From NCBI RefSeq assembly GCF_049846925.1, contig NZ_JBNCMT010000019.1:1-64000 (forward strand): a DNA stretch of 64,000 bases. The letters are read 5' to 3'. The stretch is from Brevibacillus_H sp049846925 (GTDB lineage: Bacteria > Bacillota > Bacilli > Brevibacillales > Brevibacillaceae). The position numbers and the translations under genes are program-made. Below are positions 9,171 through 18,199 of this stretch, one piece after another. The first letter of the stretch is position 1. The number at the start of each line of letters is the position of its first letter. A model generated the notes under the pieces. The model made no database searches, was not told the DNA's origin, and was given only the letters and a program-made list of their open reading frames with translations.

Positions 9171-10211
9171 TTACTCTACATTTTCTACAACAACTTTGAC
9201 TGCCTGACCAATCGGTGGCAGGCTTTTGGTTGTCATTGGCCCGTAAAAACCGTAAATCTTTACGCCTTTTTTCAAAGCTTCTGCTGTTAATTCTGTTTGA
9301 TCTTTGGCATCAATAATCGGAGTTTCCTTGTTGAGGTTCAGAACAATTTCCTCAAATGATTGATCGTTCAACTTTTCTCCTTTTATGTGAACCCTTGTGT
9401 TGCCGTCTTCGGATGTGGTAACTTCCATTACTTCACCCGCTGTACCTAACACGTCGGCGGTAAGATCCTTGTCGTTGATGACAATTTTCTTCGCACCGGT
9501 CATCGGAGGCATGCTCATCGTCATGATGTCATCATGTATAAATTCTACGGATGCCCCGAGTCGAAGATCGTTGATGGAAACTGGTTTGTTATCTTGATTT
9601 ACCAAAACCGTATCGTCGCTGATATACAAGATCATCCCGTTTGCGTAACCATTGACCAGAACGGAACCCTTGATCTTATCTCCTTTGGCATCCAGGTTAA
9701 TCTTTGCGATTGTCCCTTTTTTGGTCAGAGCATGCATGAGTTCATCGATCTTGATGATTCCATCTTTCTCGACGGTAACCTGAACTTTTAATACTTGTTC
9801 CGCAAAAGCCAAGGGAACGTAGGTGATTCCTTTGTGGTATTCAGGTGCTGTACCCAACGTAAGGGACATTTTCCCAAAGTTGTACTGATCCTTCCCGATC
9901 GTAACTGCTGTCCATTGTGCCCCTTTGGCGACTTCTATACTTTTCGTTTTTTGATTCCAAGTAACTTTGTAGTCCATTTTTTCTGCCATCGCTCGCAAAG
10001 GAACCATAGTAACACCTTGCTGATTTACATAGACAGGAGCTTCTTTTTCGGTAAGCCCTGTTCCGTTAATGACGAGTTGATGGGACAGGTTTGTATTTGT
10101 TTGGTGTACGGGACTGTTTTGAATATCAGAGACTGCAAAGGCAGAAACAGAACTTGTCATCACCATAGCCGCCATCAGAGCCGTACTAAGAATTCTTGTT
10201 GTTTTTTTCAT
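9171..10211 (-). CDS. Exported protein with copper amine oxidase N-terminal-like (stalk) domain
   Basis: The 346-aa protein has a signal peptide (MKKTTRILST..., cleavage near the AFA at about residue 27). A copper-amine-oxidase N-like module follows: MVPLRAMAEKM, then TWNQKTKSIEV and TYVPLAFAEQVL (about residues 60-155). This module is common in secreted Bacillota proteins and is not itself an oxidase. The C-terminal half is beta-rich and unassigned. The ATG at 10211 is preferred because GGAGGA lies at the right distance; a TTG five codons upstream would overlap the Shine-Dalgarno. No partner gene is obvious. Confidence 0.8.
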   Translation of the reverse strand: MKKTTRILSTALMAAMVMTSSVSAFAVSDIQNSPVHQTNTNLSHQLVINGTGLTEKEAPVYVNQQGVTMVPLRAMAEKMDYKVTWNQKTKSIEVAKGAQWTAVTIGKDQYNFGKMSLTLGTAPEYHKGITYVPLAFAEQVLKVQVTVEKDGIIKIDELMHALTKKGTIAKINLDAKGDKIKGSVLVNGYANGMILYISDDTVLVNQDNKPVSINDLRLGASVEFIHDDIMTMSMPPMTGAKKIVINDKDLTADVLGTAGEVMEVTTSEDGNTRVHIKGEKLNDQSFEEIVLNLNKETPIIDAKDQTELTAEALKKGVKIYGFYGPMTTKSLPPIGQAVKVVVENVE

Positions 10212-10335
10212 TTTGCGTTCCTCCAATTTGTTTATGGTTTATATTTCTTTGACTGATGACAGGAAGGATTCGTTTCAGTAGAAGTGTAATTCTTATAATA
10301 GGTGGAAAATGTTTCTATAAAGGAGTTAAAAAACC

Positions 10336-10959
10336 ATGAGTGAGTTTACATACGGAAATCTTATAGCTACAAAAAATCAGCACTTTATTCGTTCCTTCTA
10401 TCCATCCGGAACAGCGATCTTGCCGTTAAGTGACAAGTGGACAGCCTTTTTTACAAATGATGACGGTGAAATGGACTCTCCAAAATATATAGAGAACATG
10501 TCAAATCAATGTCCCGTTTTATATTTTTTTCATCTTGAGGACCATGGTTGGGGTTATGAAATATGGAATGAGGGTCAAATGATTTCTTCGCTAGATTTTT
10601 CTTATGAAATGGAAAGCGTCCTTCTGTATAACATGGCATATGAGATAGACCCCGATATTGATAGATTTAGCGAAGAGGGCCGAGCCGTGTTTGAGGAACT
10701 CGAAAGCAAATTTCAAGATGATTTGTTTTTTGAACAGGCAGTAAGAAAGCATTTTGAAACGGTAAATGTGGATGCTTTTCAGTTGTTTGAACTGGATACG
10801 GGCGCAATAGATGGGTTAAGGGAAATCCTTCGTCCTGAAACATTCCTTAATAGAGAGGGGGATGCAGTAGAAAGGTTCAAGCAGTTGCTTGATATCGAGG
10901 ATATGAGTTGGATTCGTTTTGATCGAACAGAAAATAGGGATGATATCGAGTTTATATAA
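10336..10959 (+). CDS. Hypothetical acidic protein
   Basis: I do not recognise this 207-aa protein. It has no signal peptide or membrane segment, is rich in Glu, Asp and Phe, and looks cytosolic. The ATG start has AAGGAG ten bases upstream, and codon use is like its neighbours, so it is likely real. It ends 33 bases before a nucleotidyltransferase gene on the same strand, so the two may be co-transcribed. Confidence 0.7.
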   Translation: MSEFTYGNLIATKNQHFIRSFYPSGTAILPLSDKWTAFFTNDDGEMDSPKYIENMSNQCPVLYFFHLEDHGWGYEIWNEGQMISSLDFSYEMESVLLYNMAYEIDPDIDRFSEEGRAVFEELESKFQDDLFFEQAVRKHFETVNVDAFQLFELDTGAIDGLREILRPETFLNREGDAVERFKQLLDIEDMSWIRFDRTENRDDIEFI

Positions 10960-10992
10960 AAATGTAACTGATTTATGGTGGGAGGGAACATC

Positions 10993-11766
10993 ATGTTAGA
11001 AGTTATTCAAAAAGAAATAAAACAAATCGAGCAAGCACACAATGTCAAAATTTTGTTTGCTGTCGAGTCGGGCAGTCGAGCATGGGGATTTCCTTCGCAG
11101 GACAGTGACTACGATGTACGTTTTGTGTACATACAGCGCCCAGAATGGTACCTTTCTATCGATGATAAACGAGATGTAATTGAAGTACCGATTAATAATC
11201 TGCTAGATATCAACGGATGGGACATTCGGAAGGCGTTAAAGCTGTTTCGAAAATCGAATCCACCATTGCTGGAGTGGCTAATTTCAGACATCGTATACTA
11301 TGAATCGTTTGGTTTCAAAGATGAATTATTAGAACTGAAACAACAAGTATTCTCTCCAAGAGCATCCGTACATCATTATCTGAGCATGGCGAAAGGAAAC
11401 TACCGGGACTATTTGCAAGGGGAACAGGTGAAGATTAAAAAATATTTTTATGTTCTTCGCCCATTGCTTGCTTGTATGTGGATTGAAAAGTACAATGCAA
11501 ATCCACCCATTCTTTTTCAAGAGTTAGTAAATGACTTAATTGTCGATTCCCATTTAAAGCGAGAAATTGAAGAGCTTCTTCGAAGAAAAATAGCAGGTGA
11601 AGAACTGCATCTAGAAAAACGCATCGATACGTTGAATCAGTTCATCGAAGAAAAATTTGCTCATCTTACGGAGTTTGCCGCTACCTGTCACAATGAGATG
11701 CAAGATCCTACCGATCAATTGGATGAATTGTATCGAAAGTATTTGAAAAAGGTATGGAATGAATAA
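10993..11766 (+). CDS. RlaP/YcgL-type nucleotidyltransferase
   Basis: The 257-aa protein carries a DNA polymerase beta-type nucleotidyltransferase core. The GSRAWGFPSQDSDYDVRF motif has the G-S-R turn and the D-x-D metal pair. The rest is a helical domain as in the PF10127 (RlaP, 'RNA repair pathway polymerase beta') family, which includes B. subtilis YcgL. The substrate is not known; RNA-end modification is suggested only by family name. The start is ATG 10993, because GGAGGG sits seven bases upstream. An upstream in-frame ATG at 10975 would place that Shine-Dalgarno inside the gene. Confidence 0.8.
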   Translation: MLEVIQKEIKQIEQAHNVKILFAVESGSRAWGFPSQDSDYDVRFVYIQRPEWYLSIDDKRDVIEVPINNLLDINGWDIRKALKLFRKSNPPLLEWLISDIVYYESFGFKDELLELKQQVFSPRASVHHYLSMAKGNYRDYLQGEQVKIKKYFYVLRPLLACMWIEKYNANPPILFQELVNDLIVDSHLKREIEELLRRKIAGEELHLEKRIDTLNQFIEEKFAHLTEFAATCHNEMQDPTDQLDELYRKYLKKVWNE

Positions 11767-11922
11767 GGAATAAATCAGTAACCTTGTTGAATGAACTGCA
11801 GGTGCCATTGGGTATCTGCTTTTTTTTATGTAATAAACACTCCTATTAGTCACTATTGCAGTAGTAACTATGATATCCTATATAAAAATTGTGACGATCA
11901 GTAACTGTGAGGAGTGGTTGGT

Positions 11923-12822
11923 ATGCTTGAGGCAATGGTTGTTGTCTTCGGATTTATGGGACTTGGATATGTTACGCAGCGGAAGGAAGAACCAAATCAA
12001 TCATTAGCGATTCTTTGCTTGTACTATCTGATTCCGATACTGATTTTTCAATCTTTCATCCATTCAGAAGTGTCGTTGCCTGCATTGGGGAGAATTATTG
12101 GTCATTTTATGTTAACCACGGGAATCGTTTACGTTTTGCTTACAGTCGTGATCGGCAAATTTCTCGGTTGGTCTACGCACGATCAGCAATTGAAGTGGAA
12201 CAGTCTTGCAGCGACACTTGCGAATGTTGGGTATTTTGGATTAGCAGTGGTTCGTTATGTCCTGGGTGAGGAAGCGGTGCCGTATGCGGTTGCTGTGGCA
12301 CTGTCCTTTAATGTCTATATGGCCTTGTTTGGGTTTGCCCAGGTTGGCAACGCATCGAACCTGAGATCCCGACTAAAGCGAACTGTATCCAATCCATATT
12401 TATTCTCGGTTGTCCTTGGCTTGCTGTGGAGAGAAACTGGTTTGCCTGTCCCGTATGCGATTGATCAACTGCTGGGATTGGCAGCAAGCGCAACATTACC
12501 GCTTACTTTATTGCTTACGGGAGCGGAATTGAAACGCAATTCTCTCTTGATTCGTCAAGTAAAAGAAGCGGCACTTGTCAGTATCCTCAAGTTAATTGTG
12601 CCTGTAGTCGTTGCCTATCCGCTTGCTGAATGGATTGCCGACAACCCGCTTGAGAAAACGGTCATGATTATTATGTTTGGCATGCCTACTTCGTTAAATC
12701 TGTTGCTCCTTGCCAAAGAACAGCAGCGTGATACGACTAATTTGGCTATGGTCGTTTTGTTGACAACTGTAGCTTGTCCCTTTACATTGGTCTTTTTATT
12801 TCATATCTTAGGAACTACATAG
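11923..12822 (+). CDS. AEC (auxin efflux carrier) family transporter
   Basis: A roughly 299-aa integral membrane protein with about ten predicted transmembrane segments. The split N- and C-terminal halves have the pattern of AEC permeases: an N-terminal FGFMGLGYVTQRK, and PVPYAIDQLLGLAASATLPLTLLLTGAEL in the second half. Family members move malate, malonate or other organic acids; the substrate here is unknown. The ATG at 11923 has GAGGAG upstream and is preferred over the in-frame GTG at 11914. It is followed after 12 bases by a TrmB-like regulator, probably in the same operon. Confidence 0.85.
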   Translation: MLEAMVVVFGFMGLGYVTQRKEEPNQSLAILCLYYLIPILIFQSFIHSEVSLPALGRIIGHFMLTTGIVYVLLTVVIGKFLGWSTHDQQLKWNSLAATLANVGYFGLAVVRYVLGEEAVPYAVAVALSFNVYMALFGFAQVGNASNLRSRLKRTVSNPYLFSVVLGLLWRETGLPVPYAIDQLLGLAASATLPLTLLLTGAELKRNSLLIRQVKEAALVSILKLIVPVVVAYPLAEWIADNPLEKTVMIIMFGMPTSLNLLLLAKEQQRDTTNLAMVVLLTTVACPFTLVFLFHILGTT

Positions 12823-12834
12823 GGGGATGGGAGT

Positions 12835-13632
12835 ATGAACGAGTGGTGGGAGTTGCTTCAAGGATTTGGCTTTACTCAATACGAGGCGAAAGCATATATT
12901 TCCCTGGTCGGTTTGGGAACGTCCAATGCCTATCAGATCAGCAAAGATTCGGGAATTCCGAGAGCAAGGGTGTATGATACCCTGATTTCCTTGGTTACCA
13001 GAGGGGCTGTGATGATTGAAGAGGAAGAAGACGGCTCCAAATTATATACTGCCGTTCCCGTAGATGCCTTTCTGGAAAAGGTAAAAAGAAAGTGGGAGAC
13101 TAACTTTCAGACCATCGAACGGGAATTGAAGAAACTGGAGAATCATAACCCCAACAAGGAAACGTATGTAGCAACCATTCGTGGTGGAGATAATATTTTT
13201 TCCTTTTGCCGCATGCTGATTCGTCGGGCTACTACACAAATTACGCTGTCGATTTGGAATAACATGTACCAGGAGTTGTCGGAGGATCTTGCGAAACGGG
13301 AAAAGGAAGGTATTCGCATAAAAGGAATAACGTTTCAGGTAGAGAATCCTATTGAAGGGCTGTATCAGCATCGAATGAACGATTTTATGAGAGGGTTGGA
13401 AAAAGAAAACTGGTTCATTCTCTCAATTGATAGCAAGGAATTATTGTACGGACATTCAGCGGAACGGGATGGCAGTGCGTTTTATACGGATGATCCGGTT
13501 CACTTGTATTTACTGGAGGATTACATTTGGCATGATGTCCTTGTCAATCGGTTGGTTGCCGAAGGAGAACAAGAACAGCTCGATCAATGGATCATTCCAG
13601 AAATGAATGCGTTTTTCGGCAAAAACATGTAG
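12835..13632 (+). CDS. TrmB-family transcriptional regulator
   Basis: The 265-aa protein has an N-terminal TrmB winged helix (about residues 8-75, with GFTQYEAKAYISL and ISKDSGIPRARVYDTL). A short coiled segment (about 80-105) follows, then a C-terminal phospholipase-D-like effector domain typical of the TrmB C-terminal half. Members usually respond to sugars. It lies directly behind an AEC transporter gene, so it may regulate that transporter. The effector is not deducible. Confidence 0.85.
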   Translation: MNEWWELLQGFGFTQYEAKAYISLVGLGTSNAYQISKDSGIPRARVYDTLISLVTRGAVMIEEEEDGSKLYTAVPVDAFLEKVKRKWETNFQTIERELKKLENHNPNKETYVATIRGGDNIFSFCRMLIRRATTQITLSIWNNMYQELSEDLAKREKEGIRIKGITFQVENPIEGLYQHRMNDFMRGLEKENWFILSIDSKELLYGHSAERDGSAFYTDDPVHLYLLEDYIWHDVLVNRLVAEGEQEQLDQWIIPEMNAFFGKNM

Positions 13633-13651
13633 TTAGATGAGGTGAGCATCC

Positions 13652-14431
13652 GTGAGTCCAACACATTTGCACTTTGACTCCGCATTGGGCAAACGCAAAC
13701 CAGAGAGCATTCTTAATCGTGAAGCAGTGTGCCCTTTCTGTAATTTTGATGGACTGGAAGAGATCATCGACCAGCGGGACACGATGCTTCTGGTGAAAAA
13801 TAAGTTTCAAGTGCTGCAGGGGTCATTTCAGACGGTGTTGATCGAAAGTGATCAATGTGACGCTGAACTCTCGACTTACGAGAAACCATATTTGCATCTG
13901 CTAATCAGTTTTGCTGTAGAAAAATGGCTGGAGATGGAGAAAAGCGGAGAATATCGTTCCGTCATGATGTTCAAAAACCACGGGCACTACTCCGGGGGGA
14001 GCATCCATCACCCGCATATGCAAATTATCGGGTTTCATGAGTTTAATTACCTTCAATACACGAGCAAAGAGCAGTTCGAGGGAGTGCTCATTGACCAAAG
14101 AGAAGGGGTAGAGTTGAATGTATCTACCAAGCCCCGAGCGGGATTTTTTGAATTTAACATTATCTTGCATGAAATCTTTCAATTGAATCAATTGGCCGAT
14201 TATATTCAAGTGTTGGTTCATTACATATTGAATCATTTCAATCAAAGCTGTAAGAGCTACAATCTGTTTTTTTACAGGATGGACGAACAGATCTATGTGA
14301 AAGTGGTTCCACGTTTTGTCACTTCACCCCTGTTTATCGGGTATTCTATTCCGCAGGTTTCAACGAATTTGCACACGGTGATAGAAGACATTAAAAACAA
14401 ATACTTTGCGATAAAAGTAGATAAAGACTAA
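13652..14431 (+). CDS. GalT/HIT-like protein (DUF4931 family)
   Basis: The 259-aa protein resembles galactose-1-phosphate uridylyltransferase-like and histidine-triad proteins. It has an early CPFC zinc-type pair (residues 26-29) and the active-site-like stretch SIHHPHMQIIG, equivalent to the HxHxQ nucleotidyl-transfer motif. The likely family is DUF4931; the substrate is unknown. The start is GTG 13652, with GAGGTGAG upstream. It is the third gene of a probable AEC-trmB operon and ends at a strong terminator. Confidence 0.75.
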   Translation: MSPTHLHFDSALGKRKPESILNREAVCPFCNFDGLEEIIDQRDTMLLVKNKFQVLQGSFQTVLIESDQCDAELSTYEKPYLHLLISFAVEKWLEMEKSGEYRSVMMFKNHGHYSGGSIHHPHMQIIGFHEFNYLQYTSKEQFEGVLIDQREGVELNVSTKPRAGFFEFNIILHEIFQLNQLADYIQVLVHYILNHFNQSCKSYNLFFYRMDEQIYVKVVPRFVTSPLFIGYSIPQVSTNLHTVIEDIKNKYFAIKVDKD

Positions 14432-14432
14432 T

Positions 14433-14489
14433 AAAACCGACAGGACTACTCCATACAAACGGGGTAATGTACCTGTCGGTTTTTATTTT
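14433..14489. terminator. Bidirectional terminator
   Basis: AAAACCGACAGG / CCTGTCGGTTTT stem, with T-run on the plus strand and A-rich sequence on the other side. It separates convergent genes. Confidence 0.85.
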
Positions 14490-14693
14490 TTAGTCAGATG
14501 ATTCGCTTTCATCCGATACTGGCTTTTGATTTACTGGTTGGTTGGATGGTAATCGGTTCGCTCGTCTTAACGCATCTCGCAAAATGTATTCAATGTGAGT
14601 GTTAACGCTTCGGAATTCATCAGAAGCCCAACGTTCAAGCTGGTCATAGAGCTTCGGATCGATTCGTAACAGAAACTTCTTTTTCTCTGACAT
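14490..14693 (-). CDS. Ribbon-helix-helix (Arc-type) protein
   Basis: The 67-aa protein starts KKKFLLRIDPKLYDQLERWA, the RHH/Arc pattern of a beta strand followed by two helices (about residues 4-45). A Pro/Ser/Asp-rich tail follows. Such proteins bind operator DNA as dimers. It is encoded 15 bases downstream of the SPFH gene on the same strand, an arrangement that suggests co-expression. It could be an autoregulator of the pair. Confidence 0.8.
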   Translation of the reverse strand: MSEKKKFLLRIDPKLYDQLERWASDEFRSVNTHIEYILRDALRRANRLPSNQPVNQKPVSDESESSD

Positions 14694-14708
14694 GACAGTG
14701 GCCGCCTG

Positions 14709-15551
14709 CTAGTAAAGGCTTCCTGCATTGATAACCGGTTGAGAGGAACGTTCTGAAACGATGGCGACCATCAGGTTATTGATCATGGCAGCTTTCCGTT
14801 CTTCATCCAGTTTGACCGTGTTGTCTTGCTCGATACGTTCGATGGCAAGCTGAACCATTCCCACAGCGCCCTCTACGATAAGCTGACGAGCGGAGATGAT
14901 GGCTGCTGCCTGTTGTCGTTGCAGCATGGCGCTTGCGATTTCAGTTGAATAGGCGAGATGAGTCAAGCGGGCTTCCATTACCTCAACCCCGGCAACAGCC
15001 AGGCGATCTTGCAATTCCTTGGCTAACTCATTGGCAATTTCCTCTGAGTTCGCACGCAGGGAATAGCCTGTTTGGTTAAATGAATCATAGGGATAGCGGC
15101 TTGCAACATGACGAAGCGCTGTTTCGCTTTGAATCTCAACGAATTGTTCATAATCATCCACATCAAACATGGCTTTCGCAGAGTCAATGACACGGAAAAC
15201 AACTACAGCAGCAATCTCAATTGGATTCCCGTCAACATCGTTTACTTTCAGCGTCTTGCTGTTGAAGTTGCGTACACGCAAGGAAATTTTTTGACGCATG
15301 GAAAGCGGGATTGTCCACCAAAGCCCACTTTGTCGGATCGTGCCCATATATCTACCAAAAAAAGTTACTACTTGTGATTGATTTGGCTGGACGATCGTAA
15401 TGCCGGTCAAAAAGATAAATCCAATTGCCAGCAAGAGAATGCCAATAGCCGATCCTTCCACCAGAAGACTAAACGCACCTGCTGCCAATAAGGCAAGAGA
15501 AACAATCAGCCCGACAAAACCATTCAGTGCCCATGCTTTCTTTTCGTTCAT
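14709..15551 (-). CDS. SPFH/Band 7 domain membrane protein
   Basis: The 280-aa protein has two N-terminal transmembrane helices (about residues 8-30 and 33-52). An SPFH/PHB domain (about 55-215) begins IVQPNQSQVVTFFGRY. A helical region rich in Ala and Gln (LQRQQAAAIISARQLIVEGA) resembles flotillin-like oligomerisation segments. It should form membrane-bound oligomers; the cargo is unknown. The ATG at 15551 has AGGAGG seven bases upstream and is chosen over an in-frame TTG at 15557. It is in an operon with the RHH gene. Confidence 0.85.
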   Translation of the reverse strand: MNEKKAWALNGFVGLIVSLALLAAGAFSLLVEGSAIGILLLAIGFIFLTGITIVQPNQSQVVTFFGRYMGTIRQSGLWWTIPLSMRQKISLRVRNFNSKTLKVNDVDGNPIEIAAVVVFRVIDSAKAMFDVDDYEQFVEIQSETALRHVASRYPYDSFNQTGYSLRANSEEIANELAKELQDRLAVAGVEVMEARLTHLAYSTEIASAMLQRQQAAAIISARQLIVEGAVGMVQLAIERIEQDNTVKLDEERKAAMINNLMVAIVSERSSQPVINAGSLY

Positions 15552-15705
15552 AGTCAAACCTCCTGTGGAGATAATTTAATATTATTTTGATATTAAAATG
15601 ATATCACTTTTGTAAAATGATGTAAACCTGTACAATTTGCCAATAAAACAGTTCGCTGGCTATACTGAAAACAAGTGACTGTTACGAAAAGAAAGGACGA
15701 GCAGA

Positions 15706-16173
15706 TTGACAGAGAGTATCCTTGATCATGAAATCTATATGAGAGAAGCCATTGAGGAAGCGAACAAAGCGTGGGCTTTGCGGGAAGTTCCGATTGGAGC
15801 GGTAATTGTAAAAGACGGAGTTATTGTCGGTCGGGGACATAACTTGCGAGAAACCAGGAAAGACCCCACCCTGCATGCAGAGATGATTGCGATCCGGGAA
15901 GCAAGTGAGCGGCTAGGGGGATGGCGGTTAATCGGCTGTACGTTATACGTCACATTAGAGCCCTGTCCGATGTGTGCTGGGGCTATTGTCCAAAGCAGAA
16001 TCGAGCAAGTCGTCTATGGAGCACCTGATCCAAAAGCAGGGTGTGCAGGTACACTGATGAATCTTTTGGATGAGCAACGCTTTAACCATCAGGTTCCGGT
16101 TTTGCCCGGAGTGCTGGAAGAAGAATGCGGGAATTTGTTGCGGGATTTTTTCCGAAGTTTGCGTAAGAAGTGA
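15706..16173 (+). CDS. tadA: tRNA adenosine(34) deaminase
   Basis: Converts A34 to inosine in the wobble position of tRNA-Arg(ACG). The 155-aa protein has the zinc cytidine/deoxycytidylate deaminase motifs: His57-Ala-Glu59 and PCPMC with Cys87 and Cys90. TTG start at 15706 with AAAGGACG upstream; the length is close to B. subtilis TadA (161 aa). In B. subtilis tadA is followed by the SRP RNA gene and dnaX. Here it is followed by a convergent rsuA gene. Confidence 0.93.
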   Translation: MTESILDHEIYMREAIEEANKAWALREVPIGAVIVKDGVIVGRGHNLRETRKDPTLHAEMIAIREASERLGGWRLIGCTLYVTLEPCPMCAGAIVQSRIEQVVYGAPDPKAGCAGTLMNLLDEQRFNHQVPVLPGVLEEECGNLLRDFFRSLRKK

Positions 16174-16197
16174 AGTAACAATCGTCATAAAAAAGAA

Positions 16198-16228
16198 AAA
16201 GGATAGCCACCCGTGGGCTATCCTTTTG
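16198..16228. terminator. Bidirectional terminator between tadA and rsuA
   Basis: AAAGGATAGCC / GGGCTATCCTTT stem, A-rich on the left and T-rich on the right, between convergent genes. It overlaps the last codons of rsuA. Confidence 0.8.
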
Positions 16229-16946
16229 TTGCACCGTTACGCAAGCTTTCCAGCTCGTCTTCCGTTAATTCACGGTATTCGCCTAGTCCAAGTGATTCAT
16301 CCAGATGAAGCGACCCCATACGAAGGCGTTTCAGATAGATTACTTCTAAATCATAGGCAGCAAACATGCGTTTTACCTGATGGAATTTGCCTTCCATGAT
16401 GGTTACACGTATTTCCGAGATCGGGCCAGAAGAGAGAATCTCAAGGCGTGCTGGCAATGTCTTGTACTCATCATCCAAAACGACACCTTCAGCAAAATAA
16501 CGAATGTGCTCTTCCGTCACAACCCCGTTAATCCGGGCGAAGTATTCTTTATCTACTTTTTTCTTGGGCGAAAGCAGACTGTGCGATAGCTGCCCATCGT
16601 TGGTGAGAAGGAGAAGACCTTCTGTATCGATATCGAGGCGCCCGACAGGATGTACTTTGATTGCCCATTCAGTCGGTAACAGATCGACAACTGTTTGATG
16701 TCTGGGATCTTCTGTTGCTGAGATGACACCAGGTGGTTTATTTAACATGACATAAACCCAGCGTTTGAAATTAAGTGGTTCACCATCGACAACAATGGTT
16801 TGTTCTTCAGGGATTACGTGCATTCCCGGGTCTGTTGCCACTTCACCGTCAACTTCAATAATTCGTAGTTTCACCAGTTGCTTTACTTCTTTACGAGTGC
16901 CCAGCCCCATACTGGCTAGGACTTTATCTAATCGTTCACGTTTCAT
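16218..16946 (-). CDS. rsuA: 16S rRNA pseudouridine(516) synthase RsuA-type
   Basis: The 242-aa protein has an N-terminal S4 RNA-binding domain (RLDKVLASMGLGTRKE, residues 4-60). The pseudouridine synthase core follows, with the catalytic Asp in GRLDIDTEGLLLLTNDG. Domain order and size fit RsuA/RluB-family enzymes. RsuA (16S) is favoured by the short C-terminus, but a 23S-acting RluB cannot be excluded. ATG start; no very strong Shine-Dalgarno is visible beyond GAGGAAA. Confidence 0.85.
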   Translation of the reverse strand: MKRERLDKVLASMGLGTRKEVKQLVKLRIIEVDGEVATDPGMHVIPEEQTIVVDGEPLNFKRWVYVMLNKPPGVISATEDPRHQTVVDLLPTEWAIKVHPVGRLDIDTEGLLLLTNDGQLSHSLLSPKKKVDKEYFARINGVVTEEHIRYFAEGVVLDDEYKTLPARLEILSSGPISEIRVTIMEGKFHQVKRMFAAYDLEVIYLKRLRMGSLHLDESLGLGEYRELTEDELESLRNGATKG

Positions 16947-17020
16947 TGATTCGATTTCCTCACTTTACCTGCATCATATGTTTAATATTGTCCTATTGGA
17001 TGGTGAAATGCAAGGATGTG

Positions 17021-17704
17021 TTAGGAAGAAGCCTGATTTACTTTGCCTTGATTTTTCATTTTGCCCAATATCAGTACACCAGCTACAATGGCAATCGTTA
17101 ATCCCCACTTGAGCAGAGGATTTTCTACGAAGAAACCTTTTAGGAACGGCTCGTCTACGATCATTTTGGTCGCTGTCCAAGCGAGAACGGCTGAACCAAT
17201 ATAGATAATCGAAGGGTAACGCTCCACCCATTTCAGGATTAACGTACTTCCCCAAACTACAATCGGCACACTGATTAAAAGTCCCAACACCACCAGCAAG
17301 AAGCTGCCATGTGCTGCGCCGGCAACAGCAAGCACATTATCCAATCCCATAACGGTGTCTGCAATAATAATCGTTTTAACGGCACCCCACAGATTTTGTC
17401 CCGCTTGCAAATTGCTGTGATCTTTTTCTTCAACGAGAAGCTTATAGGCAATCCAGATGAGCATCAAGCCTCCGAAGAGCAACAGACCGGGAATTTTCAA
17501 TAACCATACGACGGCAAGAGTTAAAAGTGAACGAATGGCAATGGCTCCAAGAGTACCCCAAAAAATAACCTTTTTTTGCTGATCTTTCGGCAGGTTTCGT
17601 GCGGCTAGGCCGATTACGATGGCATTATCTCCAGCTAAAACCAGGTCAATGACAACGATAGCAAGCAATGCAGACCAGAAATCGGGTGTAAATAGGAAAT
17701 CCAT
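17021..17704 (-). CDS. TerC/YkoY-family membrane protein (Mn2+-responsive)
   Basis: A 227-aa integral membrane protein of the TerC family with about seven helices. The conserved acidic membrane motifs GDNAIVIGL and MGLDNVLAV are both present. TerC proteins with this riboswitch are linked to Mn2+ export or metal loading of secreted proteins. The ATG at 17704 has AAGGAGTG upstream and is preferred over an upstream in-frame ATG at 17734. The yybP-ykoY element lies in its leader. A paralogue without a visible riboswitch is at 28115. Confidence 0.9.
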   Translation of the reverse strand: MDFLFTPDFWSALLAIVVIDLVLAGDNAIVIGLAARNLPKDQQKKVIFWGTLGAIAIRSLLTLAVVWLLKIPGLLLFGGLMLIWIAYKLLVEEKDHSNLQAGQNLWGAVKTIIIADTVMGLDNVLAVAGAAHGSFLLVVLGLLISVPIVVWGSTLILKWVERYPSIIYIGSAVLAWTATKMIVDEPFLKGFFVENPLLKWGLTIAIVAGVLILGKMKNQGKVNQASS

Positions 17705-17740
17705 GAAGAACACTCCTTTGCTTTTCATATTCAATATTTG

Positions 17741-17880
17741 CGTAAAGCCCCTTCTTTATGAAAAAGAAGCTTTACAGTGGGTACATCAAGCAAAGGTCTT
17801 GCAAACAACCTGAGGTTGCCAATAAAACCGGGGAAGAATTCCCGTATTGACGGCTTTACTGTAGCTGCTACTCCCCTTTG
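17741..17880 (-). promoter_or_regulatory. yybP-ykoY (manganese) riboswitch of the TerC gene
   Basis: On the minus strand the element opens AAAGGGGAGTAGC and pairs GGGGAGTAG/GCTACTCCC-type sequences. It contains the conserved CAACCT...GCAAGACCTTTG segment (17790-17880). A long hairpin (GTAAAGC/GCTTTAC, 17745-17779) follows but lacks a clear T-run, so the output may be translational or partly terminating. Confidence 0.9.
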
Positions 17881-17903
17881 TAAAAAAGAACGGAAGCGGA
17901 TGG

Positions 17904-18185
17904 TTACGTCGTGATGAGTTGATACTTGTCTTTCAAGCTTTGTGGTGCTGTCTTAACGATTTGTTGCAGAATAAACGTGAGAACCATGACATCGTCCAGA
18001 ATGCCAAAGAACATCAGGAAATCCGGGATGGCATCAAAGGGAAACAGGGCGTATCCGACAAGCAGCAAAACGGAAAACAGCTTCTTTGGCAAGGGTACCT
18101 CTCGAGATGAGAAGAAATCCAGCAGGAACGGAACAAATCGTCTAATGTTCAGAATGAATTTTACTCTTCGAAAAAATCGAACCAT
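17904..18185 (-). CDS. YkvA family (DUF1232) small membrane protein
   Basis: The 93-aa protein has the DUF1232 core VLLVGYALFPFDAIPDFLMFFGILDDV, which combines hydrophobic helices with the conserved P-x-D-x-x-P-D-F pattern. The function is unknown. The start is ATG 18185, with AGGAGG eight bases upstream. Reading further upstream would run into the riboswitch. It lies behind its own yybP-ykoY riboswitch and upstream of the riboswitch-controlled TerC gene on the same strand, suggesting both respond to Mn2+. Confidence 0.85.
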   Translation of the reverse strand: MVRFFRRVKFILNIRRFVPFLLDFFSSREVPLPKKLFSVLLLVGYALFPFDAIPDFLMFFGILDDVMVLTFILQQIVKTAPQSLKDKYQLITT

Positions 18186-18199
18186 CCATGTCTCCTCCT

